Of a stretch of 64,000 bases of DNA, positions 1 through 9,636 are shown piece after piece. The translations under genes and the position numbers were made by a program. Within the stretch, counting starts at the first letter, position 1. Every line of letters begins with the position of its first letter. Source of the stretch: Planococcus citri (taxonomy: Eukaryota; Arthropoda; Insecta; Hemiptera; Pseudococcidae); the NCBI RefSeq assembly GCF_950023065.1, contig NC_088679.1, positions 4,402,001 to 4,466,000 of the forward strand, in the 5' to 3' direction. Under the pieces are notes generated by a model. That model worked only from the letters and a program-made list of their open reading frames with translations, searched no databases and had not been told where the DNA came from.

Positions 1-194
1 CTAGAACAACCTCGCCATTAGATGGTAGGTAGATAGGTAAAGAAAATTAGCTTGAATCGACTATGATAATATTTTTGGGTGAAAAATTGAAATGGGAAAT
101 CTGGAGATAGCGAAGACATTATACTGACTTACAGTGGGTTTTCTGACGGTTCTCATGGAGGGGAGAAATGGGCACTCAAAGAGGCGAGACATTT
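1..194. repeat. fragment of cassette intron
   Basis: This is the end of a cassette intron. The stretch with 'gaatcgactat' and 'gaaaaattgaaatggg' recurs at about 22420-22490, 24060-24110 and 32645-32700, in the part of the array that precedes the H-type blocks. No coding signal is seen. It runs into the foldback repeat that follows. Confidence 0.5.
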
Positions 195-1045
195 TTGAGA
201 AAATCTGAGTAGAAAGTTCACATAAAAAATTTCCACTACCAAGATGCTCCTGGAGGGGAGAAATAGGCTCTCAAAGAGAAGGAATTTTCGGGAAAATCGT
301 AGTTTTTTTTCGCCTTTGTCACTACTCAACTTGTTTTTGGGGGAAAATGGCTCAGTCCAACATGAAAATATTTGAAATTCTGCGTCGATCTATGACTTTG
401 CCAAAAAATCCAAGGCCAGTTTTAAGGTTCTATTGGGTGGTTGAAAATTTGCAAATCGCTTATTTTTGGATAAATTCATTTTTTGACATTTTTTTCTTCG
501 CCATGAGTATTTCAGAATTAATTTTTAATCGTGCAAAAAATATTGAACGATATCATTCCTGAAACCTGGGGAAATATTTCGGAACGCAGTGGTGCCAATT
601 TTTTGGTCATTATTGCTAATTTAAACATAAAAAACAAAAAATGTTTACAAGTTTTCGGCTGTTTTTCTCGAATTTTTGAATTGACAATACCTAATGACCA
701 ATAAATTGACACCACTGCGCTACAAAATGTTTCCCCGGTTTCAGGAATGATATCTTTAAATATTTTGACATGATTAATATAAAATAATCATTGATGAAGA
801 AAAAATGTTCAAAACACGAGTTTATCTGAAAATAACTATGTAGTATTTGCAAATTTTCAACCACTCAAATACTTTTTTTTGGGACTGGGACATTTTTCTC
901 AAAACAGGTTGAGTAGCGACAGTAGCGAAAAAACCACGATTCTTTTCGAAAATTTCCCTTCTTTGAGAACCTATTTCTCTCCTCCAAGTACATCTACGGA
1001 GTTGAGAATTTTTTTGAGTAACTTTTATCTCAAAATGAAGGTCTC
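195..1045. repeat. foldback repeat FB-1, copy 1
   Basis: The left arm (about 195-545, with 'ctcctggaggggagaaat' and 'ctcaaagagaaggaatttt') is found again as its reverse complement at about 755-1045 ('aatttcccttctttgagaa', 'atttctctcctccaagtac'). The centre is a second hairpin, 549-754, which starts and ends with GATATCATTCCTGAAACC and its complement. The whole is a nested inverted repeat of about 850 bp. Related full copies lie near 17.1-17.97, 25.5-26.35 and 34.35-35.18 kb. ORFs inside it are chance frames. It is probably a non-autonomous foldback or MITE-like element. I could not identify a target-site duplication. Confidence 0.7.
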
Positions 1046-1475
1046 TGCTGAATATGATCAAAATCTGCTGACTTTATTTTTAGACGATCCACCCGAAGGT
1101 AGGTGTATGTGCACATTTCGTTTTTATAAATTTGTTTCTTAAACTCCAAACTTCAATTTACTCGTACATATAATAGACTACTAGCAGCTACTCAGTAAGC
1201 ATTATATCATTTAGTAAGTAAATAAAGATATTCATTTGGCATCAGCGCGTTTGTTCAAACCAAAGTGATAGGTGAATAATTTTCAATCTGCAACCGTTTA
1301 GAAGAATTATTAGAATTAGACTTCGAAATACTTAATGAGCGACCAATCACGTCTTCTGAAATTTATTACCCTCAAAAATAAAACCCAGCTGGAGAATCAA
1401 ACCGAATCCATCATCATACTTATTCGACGCATTACGAATCTGTTTTCTTCAGATAAGCTATAAAAACAATGCTGC
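1046..1475 (+). pseudogene. C-type cassette block, 5' part (broken)
   Basis: This holds the array sequence that precedes C-type exons, including 'cagtaagcattatatcatt', 'cagcgcgtttgttcaaacc' and 'aaaacccagctggagaatc'. The same blocks recur near 4.76-5.04, 8.23-8.37, 12.43-12.70, 15.43-15.57 and 28.70-28.98 kb. The copy is cut at 1475 by the insertion that follows and resumes after it. Stop codons interrupt all frames. The source gene may be the Hsp70-like family described elsewhere in the window, but this part alone does not show it. Confidence 0.4.
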
Positions 1476-2407
1476 TGTGGGACTAATTAAGTATTTGTGA
1501 GGTAGCATATGCCTTGCAACACCTTAGGCGTTGCCACATATCATATATCTGTCCGCGTCTATGTGTATAATTACTCCCTACTCGTAAGCCCTATTCACGA
1601 TGGGAGTGACTCGATCATCCGAGCTAGCATCGAGTATCGGAGATCGAGCAGCTCTCATCACTTCTTAGGGAATCGTAGGTGCCGAAACACCTACCTCTAT
1701 TTAGTCACTCTCGTTTAGGTGCAATTCAGCGCATATACTGAATTGCCCGTTGAACTTAGCTAATTTGCGGAAAGCCTCAACGATTTCTACATTCATGTGC
1801 GTTTTATTTAGAATTTGGTCAGTAATTCCTTTCATATAAGGAATTATGCAGTATCTCTATTTATCGGTTTAATTAAAATAATACAACCCACGGGCTTTAC
1901 ATAAAGATTCGTCGCGAATGCGTCAACTTTATTATCATTGTGTCGTAAGTACAATTACCAATTATTGTCAACTTACGTATATTATGTACAGTCTCGTTAT
2001 CTATACTTTAAGGTACAATTAATTAGATGTATCGTTAATTGTGTGTAAATGTAAGGTGTGTGTTTTAATTATATCAAAATACACGGAGTCTAGTCATAGG
2101 TGTTGGTCTCGTTTTAATTTATTTATTCATCTCCGAGCGCCATAAATAAGTTAATTCAGGTATCTACGTCTATCTCTAGCTTTGGTACCCATTTGCCCTT
2201 TGGTCAAATGGGCCTAATTCTGTAAGTGTTAGAAATAGTTAATAGTCCGAAAGCTATCCAGGTATAACAGGAGAGGTTGGATTAAAGCCCCAATCTTACA
2301 ATAGGTCTACTTCTTTACATCAGCTCCCCTAAGTCAAAAACATACCCCTAGGCGTTTATGTATTTTATCTATTCCTATACCTATCAATTATTATCTATCT
2401 CTTTACA
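1476..2407. mobile_element. solo-LTR-like insertion (TGT...ACA)
   Basis: This 932-bp segment has no relatives elsewhere in the window and interrupts a C-type cassette block that is continuous in at least four other copies. It begins TGTGGGACTAATTAAG and ends CTCTTTACA, as retroviral-type LTRs do (TG...CA). It contains three clear hairpins: GCAATTCAG/CTGAATTGC (1721-1746), AATTCCTT/AAGGAATT (1824-1845) and CCCATTTG/CAAATGGG (2188-2212). There is no internal retrotransposon coding region, so a solo LTR is the simplest reading. No matching 4-6 bp target duplication is seen, and about 55 bp of the host repeat is missing at the site. Another kind of insertion is possible. Confidence 0.4.
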
Positions 2408-2684
2408 TATTATTGACGAGTGCGAATCAAAAAAATGAATTGATATTCGGCATCAGCTCTCTCAAAAAATTGAGTGTAAAACGATATGTCACTCAACATC
2501 ATTTTAGCCAAAATTTTGGGGCTTCGCAACACCCTCCCTCTCTCCTTCATCCGAGGAAGTGCAAATGCTATCACGAAAAGTTTGCAGTTCTAAGCATCTT
2601 AAAAATGCCTACTTCTTAGAATTTGTTTACAATTTTTAAAATATATAGCTCCAAAATTTGGCGAGCTTTTAAAAATCAAGCTAG
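2408..2684 (+). pseudogene. C-type cassette block, 3' part
   Basis: The cassette resumes after the insertion. The frame from 2413 is open for 68 codons (to 2619) and contains 'SSLKKLSVKRYVTQH', which has counterparts at 12.78-12.85 and 29.06-29.11 kb. This copy lacks the short 'ggtaagtatttttttattt' stretch seen in the others, so the reading continues into 'SQNFGASQ'. I do not recognise the product with confidence. A faint resemblance to the Hsp70 segment around 'ALKDAxIxKSxI' is possible. No start is defined. Confidence 0.35.
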
Positions 2685-2795
2685 GTGGAATATAAATCGC
2701 CGGCAAAATGCTTTGTGGTGACGGATTACCAGCAGCAATTTTATGAGATGAAAACCTTACTCAATGAACCTATCTACAAAGGCGTTAAAACAGAG
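2685..2795 (+). CDS. candidate 37-codon exon, unrecognised
   Basis: An AG acceptor ('aatcaagctag') is followed by 111 bp open in phase 0, ending at a GTGAG donor (2796). The peptide contains 'KCFVVTDYQQQFYEMKTLL' and 'NEPIYKGVKTE'. Its paralogue at 8718-8828 also has exactly 37 codons, ends at the same donor type and shares 'PAK' at the same place. Two divergent copies with equal length and intact phase argue for a formerly real exon. The other copies (7005-7086, 13010-13122, 29336-29445) carry indels or stops. I do not recognise the family from this peptide alone. It sits inside the Hsp70-like cassette array. Confidence 0.5.
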
Positions 2796-2989
2796 GTGAG
2801 TTTTCTTTTTTCGTCAACTGAAATTTCTGCAATGAAGTAATGACCACTGAGCTAATGCTCGGGACACCAATTAAGATTTAGAAGTAACTATTTCGTTGCC
2901 GCCTTGGTTGAAGTTCAAAAATGGTGCGACATTCCGAGAACGTAGAAAATATTCGAAAACATTGCATTTTTTTTTCTAGTCCACAATTC

Positions 2990-3591
2990 AAGTCTCTCAA
3001 TCGTGTCCAAAAACAGAATTCTTCGTTTCAAAAATTTATAAATCTAAGGTTCTACGACGTTTATGACCAACATTAAGTAGTGTGAAAGGGACGAAGGAAG
3101 ATTGAAATGTCCCATAAATTGAAAAAAAAAAATCAGCGCGCGCTTCATTCATTTCCAAATATTTTGTATGTACCTAGCTGTACTGATTTCCACAGATGTG
3201 GCATCTGCTAGGAAAATAATCATGAACAATATCACTCCACATAATATAATGATTTCAACAAAAACGGGTCTCATCTTTTGGAGAACACAAAATATTATAT
3301 TACGTCCGTTTTTGGTTAAACCTTTATTGCATAGTTCATTTTTTAAAAAGAGAATTATGCTTTCTTTTGCAAATAATTCGAAAACTGAGCCTCCTGGAAA
3401 AAAACTAAAGATATTATGTCGATTGGAAATTTAATTCTCTGCAATTTTCCTCAATTTCATTTCATTTTCGGCCCGGGTAAACATAGAGCATTTCCGTAGC
3501 ATGCACAGAAGGGGGAAAACTTATACATTCATAGCATGTATAATGAAAATGATTTAAGACTATGGAGCTGTAGGAAAGTTTTCAAACACTG
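2990..3591 (+). pseudogene. decayed D/G-type cassette
   Basis: This contains 'tagtccacaattcaagtctc' (D-type), then 'atttatgaccaacattaag' and a G-type acceptor near 3196 followed by a 'gatgtggcatctgctagga' block. The G-type reading (VASARKIIM...) is frameshifted relative to the copies at 19868 and 32203. It ends at the A-type donor at 3592. No intact exon is seen. Confidence 0.45.
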
Positions 3592-3694
3592 GTAAGTTTT
3601 CTTACTTCGTCAATTGAAATTTCAGCAAAGAAATGATCAACACGAATCTGCGGAGTAAGTATCATTAATTAAGTGCAAATGAGCTGACAAATCT

Positions 3695-3990
3695 GAGCTC
3701 ACAAGGTGCTCTTGGAGGGGAAAAATGGACTCTCAAAGAGGAGCTATTTTCGAGATCATCGTGATCTCGCCTGTGTCGCTACCCAGCTCGCATTGGGGGA
3801 CAAGGCCCAGTCACACGTGAAAATATTTGAGATTCTGTGTCGATCTATGCCTTTGCTATCAGAATCTAAGGTCACTTTTAGGGTTCTATTGAATGGTTGA
3901 AAATTTGCAAATCGCAGATTTTGGATAAAATTTGTATTTTGAAATGTTTTCTTCGATAATATTTCGCCCTGATTTAGCAAAAATATTGGA
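3695..3990. repeat. single left arm of FB-1
   Basis: This matches the left arm of the foldback repeat ('ctcttggaggggaaaaatgg', 'tttgagattctgtgtcgatc', 'gaatggttgaaaatttgcaa') with no inverted partner nearby. The same single-arm state occurs at 11815-12140, 14925-15215 and 27575-27890, each time just downstream of an A-type donor. The element was therefore probably already part of the cassette when the cassettes multiplied. Confidence 0.6.
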
Positions 3991-4019
3991 CAACCTACTC
4001 TTAGACCAACGGTGAGCTT

Positions 4020-4277
4020 GAGTGAAGGCACAAAATGCTCAAAGCAGCGGTGATGGCTCTTCAAACAACAGCTTAGATGGACGTTTTTTTGATAGTTTTG
4101 TTGGGCCTGCGTTCGACCATCAACAGCCCAGCTCAGCTCACAGTTTGTGCCGAGCTCCGACTTCCGAATTTTTTCACGAATGCACCCCAGCTCAAAAATC
4201 TGCCGGAGTTTATGAAAAAGTTGCGAGATCACGTCAATAGGTACTACCTAAAATGGAAGTTTAAAATTGAAATACAG
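4020..4277 (+). pseudogene. Hsp70-like NBD exon (type B), copy 1
   Basis: This is a paralogue of the open exon at 27904-28189. The first half reads 'SSGDGSSNNSLDGRFFDSF' in one frame; the second half reads 'FFTNAPQLKNLPEFMKKLRD' in another, so a frameshift separates them. In the Hsp70 family these would correspond to the 'GDxxLGGxDFD' segment and the helix before 'LRxxCExAKxxLS'. The exon ends '...KFKIEIQ' at the GTAAAT donor 4278. The match to Hsp70 is by eye. The frameshift makes this copy a pseudogene. Confidence 0.45.
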
Positions 4278-4890
4278 GTAAATTTTCTTTATTCGTCATC
4301 TGAGATTTCTGCGGCAGTTGAATAATATAAATCAGTACAGTATTATCAACAGGTAGACGGGGGGGGGGGGTAAGACTGAAAATATTAAAAATTAGTAGAT
4401 ATTTCAGTCCGCATATGAAAAGTGAAGTGAACCTCAAAGAACAATTTTTACTCACGGAGCTTATTTAAGAGTATTTTATCAGCTCTAAAGCTATTTTAAT
4501 AAAGCAGAAATTTGCCTGAATCAAGAAATTGACAATTATTTTGTTCTACCTACTAACAAATTGAAAAAGATAATCTGAGGTCAACAATGACATTTATGAC
4601 CAACAAAAAATTGAGTGAAAGAGAGGAAGGTGAAATTTTTTTGAGTAACTTTCTTCTCAAAATGAAGGTTTCTGCTGAATATGATCAAAATCTGCCGACT
4701 TTATTTTGGGACGATCCACCCCAAAGTAGTCAAGCAACATGAATTAGGTACTCAATAAGCATTATATCATTCAGTAAGTAAATCAAGATATTCATTTGGG
4801 ATCAGCGCTTTTGTTCAAACCAAATTGATAGGCTAATAATTGTCAATCTACAACCGTTCAAAAAAAAAAAAAAATGCGAAGAATCAAACT
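4278..4890 (+). other. type-B intron and flank
   Basis: The intron begins with the shared donor block and carries a 10-nt G run near 4359-4368, at a position where other B introns (about 6810 and 28278) also have long G runs. Downstream come a right-arm fragment of FB-1 ('tttgagtaactttcttctca', about 4630-4735) and the 'cagtaagcattatatcatt'-like block. Nothing coding is seen. Confidence 0.5.
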
Positions 4891-5430
4891 TCGGAATAAT
4901 AAGCGACCAATCACGACTTCTGAAATTCATTACGCTCAAAAATAAAACCCAGCTAGAGAATCAAACCGGATCCATCGCCATATTCGACGCATTACGAATC
5001 TGTTTTCTTCAGACAAGCTAAAAACAATGCCCTTTTTTTGAGGCTTTTTCGTGGAATTTGGGGGCCAATTCATTACCGGCGAGTGCGAATCAAAAAAATG
5101 AGTGTTGATATTCGCATCAGCTCTTTTAAAAACTTGAGTACATATACATAAACCGATATGTTACTCAACATTTGGTAAGTATTTTTTAATTTCATTTTAG
5201 CCAAAGTTTTGGGGCTCCCCAACTGCTTCCTCCTCTCCTTCGTCTGAGGAAGTGCAAATTTACACAGTTGGATAAAAGAATATGATATCCTCATTGACTT
5301 TTCACAGTAATCAATGAAGCAGGCAAACCCAAAGTACAAGTTGCCATCGGGACAGATCAACTGATACGTACGAGTTCCCCCACAAAAGAAAAAAGCAGTA
5401 AGTTAAAGTAAGTTTGAAATTGAAACAAAG
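4891..5430 (+). pseudogene. fused C/F cassette with Hsp70-like NBD fragment
   Basis: A C-type block (to about 5250) is joined directly to an F-type exon at 'gaagtgcaaatttacacag'. The F part from 5298 reads 'LFTVINEAGKPKVQVAIG' and continues to a stop at 5409, just before the GTAAAT donor at 5431. 'TVINEAGKPKVQV' corresponds to the Hsp70 NBD segment 'WPFxVxNxxGKPxIQV'. The Trp-Pro codons are lost in a small deletion. The same C/F fusion occurs at 15790-15915, so the fused copy was itself duplicated. No complete protein can come from it. Confidence 0.6.
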
Positions 5431-5640
5431 GTAAATTTTCTTTATTTTGTCATCTGAAATTTCTGCACCAAACTTGAATACGCAAGTAGTATAAATCAGC
5501 AGAGTATGTATTGTGAACGGAGTGGATGGAAGGGAGATGGACGATAGAAACAACGAATAGTCATTCAATAAGCATTCCCAATAAGTAAGTAAAGATATTC
5601 ATTTCGGATCAGCGCGTTTGTTCACACAAAATTGATAATA
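5431..5640 (+). other. type-F intron start
   Basis: GTAAATTTTCTTTATTTTGTC at 5431 starts the best conserved intron subtype (F), with 'ttgaacggagtggatggaag'-like sequence after it. It is cut by unrelated sequence from about 5640. Confidence 0.5.
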
Positions 5641-6450
5641 ATTGTCAACAGGCGTGGATTGAATCGACGGTGGGCACTTGGATGATGCACCGAATGGGGC
5701 CCACAAAATTTGACCCCTCCCCCTCCCATAATTTTTCTCCTTCCATTCAATTCTTGGTATCGAGTTCAGGTACTTGAATGCGAGTTTTACAATTGCGAAA
5801 ATGAGACAAGAAACTGGAATTTTTTTGGAAGAGGGAGTGGAGATGGTGGTGATGACTGAAAATTTTCCGGCTGATATGAGAAAAAAGTAACAATTATGCC
5901 GAATAAAATGACGAGTTTTTTAAGGTAAAACACAAATAACAGATGAAATGACAGTTTTATTTGAAAAGTTTGTATTTTAATTTTTGAATTTATGGAAATT
6001 TCATTCGGGGATTTTTTTGTTGCAAAGATAAGAATCGTCCTGAGCAAAATAAGGGCAAAAGATTTCAAAAATTCGGGTTTCGTGGGGTAAAAAAAACAAT
6101 GTTTTAAGTTCATTTTTTTAAAATCCAAAATTTTGTAATAAAGTTCAGTTTGGAGAAAAAAAACCACAGTCGTATTTTGAGAGATAAAGAATAATGCTTT
6201 CTTAAGACGAGTTAATTTTTTTGATTTCAAAAATTCATATTTTTGGTTTAAACATTGGTCCCTGGGGAGGGAGCTTAATGTCTCGGAAGTACCTGACGAT
6301 CGTCAATAAAAATCGTAGGCCACCGGAGATGCAATCTCAAGCGAATGGATGCCGCTGTTCAGAGTTCCAGCAACCATCACCACTGACCAATGCGCCCAGT
6401 TTGAATCCGACCTATATTCGAGAAATTGTCCGCAGTTCTAGGCTCTCGCA
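5640..6450. other. unique insertion in the array
   Basis: Neither this sequence nor its complement is found elsewhere in the window. Its left edge, 'CAGGCGTGGATTGA' followed by GGGCAC and GGGGCCC-like runs, is reminiscent of some hAT transposon ends, but I find no matching right terminus or target duplication. It contains T/A-rich sequence in the middle and ends in a GC-balanced stretch. Array sequence resumes near 6450 ('gacagcctaccctta'). Confidence 0.3.
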
Positions 6451-6529
6451 TCCGGACGACAGCCTACCCTTACCCCTTAGACAAACAACGAGGTTGAGAG
6501 AAGACACAGAATGTTCAAAACAGCGGTGA
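6221..6529 (+). CDS. hypothetical ORF, 102 codons
   Basis: This is the longest ORF in the insertion, with base composition unlike its neighbours from about 6300 to 6480. It contains 'LNPTYIREIVRSSRLSHPDD' and is rich in Pro, Ser and Arg. The last 25 codons are array sequence homologous to the start of the B exon, read in a different frame, so the reading frame as it stands is a fusion of insertion and repeat. I do not recognise a family, and no splice or start context supports expression. Confidence 0.2.
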   Translation: MISKIHIFGLNIGPWGGSLMSRKYLTIVNKNRRPPEMQSQANGCRCSEFQQPSPLTNAPSLNPTYIREIVRSSRLSHPDDSLPLPLRQTTRLREDTECSKQR

Positions 6530-6750
6530 TGGCTCACCCAACAACAGCTTAGATGCACGTTTTTCCAGTATGTAGTTGTTAGGCCTACGTCCGACCATTG
6601 ACAGCCCAGCTAAGCTCACAGTTTGTGCCGAGCTCCGACTTTGAGAGATTTTTTCACAGAAGCACCAGAGCTCAAAAAACTTCCAGAGTTCGTGAAAAAA
6701 CTGAGATCGTCACTTGAGTTTAAAATTATTAAAATATATATTATATCTAG
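6505..6750 (+). pseudogene. Hsp70-like NBD exon (type B), copy 2
   Basis: This is homologous to 4020-4277 and 27904-28189 ('gcggtgatggctcacccaac', 'cacagtttgtgccgagctcc', 'gttcgtgaaaaaactgagat'). Stops and frameshifts break it: the 'AKLTVCAELRL' stretch is followed at once by a stop. It ends at the donor 6751. This is a decayed duplicate. Confidence 0.45.
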
Positions 6751-7004
6751 GTAAATTTTCTTTATTCGTCATCTGAAATTTTTGCGGCAAAGTTGAACAG
6801 TGATGGATGGGGGGGGGGGAGGGGTAGACAAAAATATTAAAAATTGGTTTTTCAGTCCACGTATGAAAAATGAAGTGAACTTCAAAAAATAATTTTGACT
6901 CACGAAGCCCATTCAAGAGTACATACCTAAGTAAGTACATATTTATTAGCTTTAAAATTATTTTAACAAAGCAAAAATTTTCCTGAATTAACAAAACTTC
7001 ACAG

Positions 7005-7086
7005 ATCAGCAGCAGGAATGGTAAAGGAGACACGACCGACGAAAGATTAAGATTGAACGATGGTGCCAAAAATGTACAAAACAGTG
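7005..7086 (+). pseudogene. remnant of 37-codon C exon
   Basis: 'cagatcagcagcaggaatgg' and 'gtgccaaaaatgtacaaaac' match the exon at 8718-8828. The upstream part is deleted and a stop follows 'MVKETRPTKD'. Donor GTAAG at 7087. Confidence 0.5.
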
Positions 7087-7185
7087 GTAAGTTTTCTTTT
7101 TTCGTCAACTCAGTCAACTGAAATTTCTGCTATGAAGTAATGACTGCTCCAGGGCTAATACTCTCGAATCCTCACTTTTCATCAG

Positions 7186-7489
7186 CTCATTAGCCAAGTC
7201 ATTTTAGACCTTGTAAACCGCCAAAAAAATTCTAGCAGCGAGAACTCATTTTTTAAATGTAGAAAACACCATCCTCAGTAACATACTAGAAATCCCCAAC
7301 AGATAGGTAGAAGAATATGATATCCACATGTACAATGTGATATTGAAAAATGGCCTTTCACAGTAATCAATAAAGCAGGCAAACCTAAAGTACAAGTTAC
7401 TATCGGGACACAACAACTGATACGTACAAGTTCCTCCTCAGACAAAACAAAAAGTATAATGTTACAGTAAGTTTGAAATTGAAACAAAG
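7186..7489 (+). pseudogene. Hsp70-like NBD exon (type F), copy 2
   Basis: The acceptor 'cttttcatcag' is followed by sequence that aligns codon by codon with the F exon at 21472. The second half is the clearest Hsp70 match in the window: 'HVQCDIEKWPFTVINKAG', then 'KPKVQVTIGTQQLIRTSS'. Compare the Hsp70 NBD signature 'DDPxVQxDxKHWPFxVxxxxGKPxIQV' (roughly residues 80-105 of a typical Hsp70). The first half ('LISQVILD...') is frameshifted by a short indel in 'gaccttgtaaaccgcc'. It runs to a CAG just before GTAAG (about 7467) and then to the conserved GTAAAT donor at 7490. It is a pseudogene as it stands. Confidence 0.65.
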
Positions 7490-8230
7490 GTAAATTTTCT
7501 TCATTTGCCATCTGACCTTTTTGCATGCGAAGTTGAATAGTGTAAATCAGCAGAGTATTATGAACGGAGAGGATGGAAGGGAGATGAACGATGGAAAATA
7601 TTGAAAATCAGTATGTCAGTCTGCTCATGAAAGGTGTAGTAAACCTTACAGAATAATTTTGACTCACGAGCCTATTCGAGATTATTTACTTATAAAGCTT
7701 TAAAATTATGTTTTCTTTAAGTAAACATTTGCCTGAATTGGCAATTTATTCTCCTAACAAATTGTAAAGGATAATCTGAAGGCAACAGCGACGTTTATGA
7801 CCAACAATAAGTGGAGTGAAAGGGAGGAAGGAAGATTGAAATGCCCCGTAAATTAAAATCAGCGCGCGCTTCATTCATTTCCAAATATTTTGTAGCTGCA
7901 CTGATTTTCAGATCAGTACTGCAGACCGCCGGAAATATTTAACTACCTCGCCAAGTAAATGGAAGTTTAAAAATTAAAATAGAGGTAAATTTTCTTTATT
8001 CGTCATCTGAGATTTCTGTGGCAGTTGAATAGTATAGATTAGTAGAGTAGGTATTATCAACAGGTGGACCGGTGGGGGAAGGGGAGATCGAAAATATTGA
8101 AAATTAGTATTTCAGTCCGCATAAGAAAAGTGAAGTGAACCTCAGAGAATAATACATTTTGACACACAGAGCCCATTGAAGAGTATTTTATGGGCTCTAA
8201 AACTACATATTTTAATAAAGCAAAAATTTG
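7490..8230 (+). other. type-F intron, acceptor remnant and B donor
   Basis: The F intron (7490 onward) includes 'gtttatgaccaacaataagt' and ends near 7911 in 'ctgcactgattttcag'. A short remnant of a B exon end, 'aatggaagtttaaaaatt', precedes another B donor at 7985. No open exon of useful length is seen. Confidence 0.45.
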
Positions 8231-8717
8231 CCGCAACCGTTCAAAAAAATTCAAAGAATCAGACTTCGGAAATTTATTACTCTCAAAAATAAATTCCAGC
8301 TGGAGTATCTAACAGAATTCATCATCACATTCGACGCATTACGAATCTCGTTTCTTCAGACAAGATAAAAACAATTCCCCTCTTTTCCAAGGTCCTTTCG
8401 AGGAATTCGTGGGGCCAATTATTATCGGCGAGTGCGAATCAAAAAAAATGAATTGATATTCGCATCAGTTCTCTCGAAAACTTGAGTATAAGACGATATG
8501 TCACTCAACATTTGGTATTTTTTTAAATTTCATTTTAGCCAAAATTTTGGGGCTCCGCAACCCCCTCCCTCTCTCCTTCATCCGTGGAAGTGCAAATCCT
8601 ATCACGAAAAGTTCGCGGTTCTAACCATCTTTAAAATGCCTACTTCTTAGAACTTGTTTACAATTTTCAAAATATAGCTCCAAAATTTGGCGAGCTTTTG
8701 AAAATGAAGCTACTGTA
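8231..8717 (+). pseudogene. C-type cassette block, copy 3
   Basis: The block 'aaattccagctggagtatct' to 'ggcgagcttttgaaaatgaa' is collinear with those at 1.3, 4.9, 12.6, 15.5 and 28.9 kb. Stops interrupt the frame that is open at 12743-13122. It leads into the 37-codon exon at 8718. Confidence 0.4.
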
Positions 8718-8828
8718 ATGGAGTCAAGATTGCCGGCAAAACTTGACAGATCAGCAGCAGGAATGGTAAAGCAAAAACAACGGAAGACTGGGGTTAAAAC
8801 GATGGTCCCAAAAATGTACAAAACAGTG
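8718..8828 (+). CDS. candidate 37-codon exon with ATG, unrecognised
   Basis: An ATG at 8718 opens 37 codons (MESRLPAKLDRSAAG, then MVKQKQRKTGVKTM and VPKMYKTV) that run in phase 0 to a GTAAG donor at 8829. The exon at 2685 has exactly the same length and phase, with GTG in place of ATG. The paralogues at 13010 and 29336 keep the ATG but have 2-3 nt indels. The peptide is basic and of low complexity. I cannot assign a function. The lack of ATG in the 2685 copy makes an internal exon as likely as a first exon. Confidence 0.45.
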
Positions 8829-9409
8829 GTAAGTTTTCTTTTTTCATCAACTGAAATTTCTGCTATGAAGTAATGACTGCTGGGCTAATACTCAGGACAC
8901 CATTAAGATTTACAAGAATTTTGTCGCCGCATTGGTTAAAGTTCTAAAATTGTGCAACATTCCGAGAACGTCAAAAACATTCGAAAATATTACATTTTCA
9001 TTTTCTAGTCCACATTTCAAGCCTCTCAATCGTGCCCAAAAACAGAATTTGTCATTTCAGAAATTTATCAATCGAAGGTTATTAAAATTGGCATATTAAT
9101 TCTTGCAGTTTTCATAAATTTTAGAGCACACTACTTTCTTTACAATTTCAGAGCAAAATAAGTGAAAGATACAACAAAAAGTTGAAAAACACAGGAATTT
9201 TTTAGAAAAGTTCGTATATACCACCTTTTAATCCGGTGGTGGTAAATTTTCTCAACTTGTAATTTGAAATTTCTAATATGACATAAATAATACCTATATG
9301 AATAGGGATCTACTTAGTACCAATTTAAATACATTCATCGGAAGCTATCGCCCATATCGTATATTTTTTCATCAAACTATCAAGATATGATTACAGGAAT
9401 AGTGAACAG
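8829..9409 (+). other. C and D introns with weak exon remnants
   Basis: Donors lie at 8829 and 9242. Between them are 'ttttctagtccacatttcaa', open for about 50 codons from 9008 (ending in 'NFRAK' then stop), and an 'agcaaaataagtgaaagata' block. The D-type copies at 13.4, 18.4 and 29.7 kb read 'ELNKSQRYNKKL' or shifted versions of it. The frames are not consistent between copies, so no exon is called. Confidence 0.35.
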
Positions 9410-9636
9410 CTTTTGAAGTTGATCTGCGGTCAGCACTGAATGGAAAACAGCTAGGTATATTGCTGACCCAACCCCATCAGGTTGGAGAGAATGCAACTCT
9501 CAAGGGAACACTAGAAGGACAGTCTGGCTTTGGGTGTTACACAGTGTTTCACATTGTGACCAAGGTCAGATTCTATACGTACGATCAACTCATTGGAAAT
9601 GAAATCATTAAATTGATAGATGAAATGGGAACCTAA
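9410..9636 (+). CDS. terminal exon, Hsp70 substrate-binding-domain-like
   Basis: The acceptor 'agtgaacag' is followed by 2 nt plus 74 codons and TAA. The stretch is fully open with mostly sensible codons. 'ENATLKGTLEG' resembles the Hsp70 SBD segment 'NNLLGKFELTG', and 'KVRFYTYD' with 'GNEIIKLI' resembles 'EVTFDIDANGIL', in the same order and with similar spacing. Translation stops about 20 residues after this, so the helical lid would be absent. Remnants at 13756-13800 and 20385-20425 preserve the ends. A sequence shared with those sites (about 9740-9950) follows as 3' flank. The Hsp70 assignment is by eye; the open frame itself is clear. Confidence 0.5.

Noticed and set aside
822..1142. ORFs on both strands near 0.9 kb
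   Set aside because: They lie in the right arm of FB-1. Related frames in other copies are closed.
5640..5700. hAT transposon end
   Set aside because: Only a loose similarity at one end; no inverted partner and no 8-bp duplication found.
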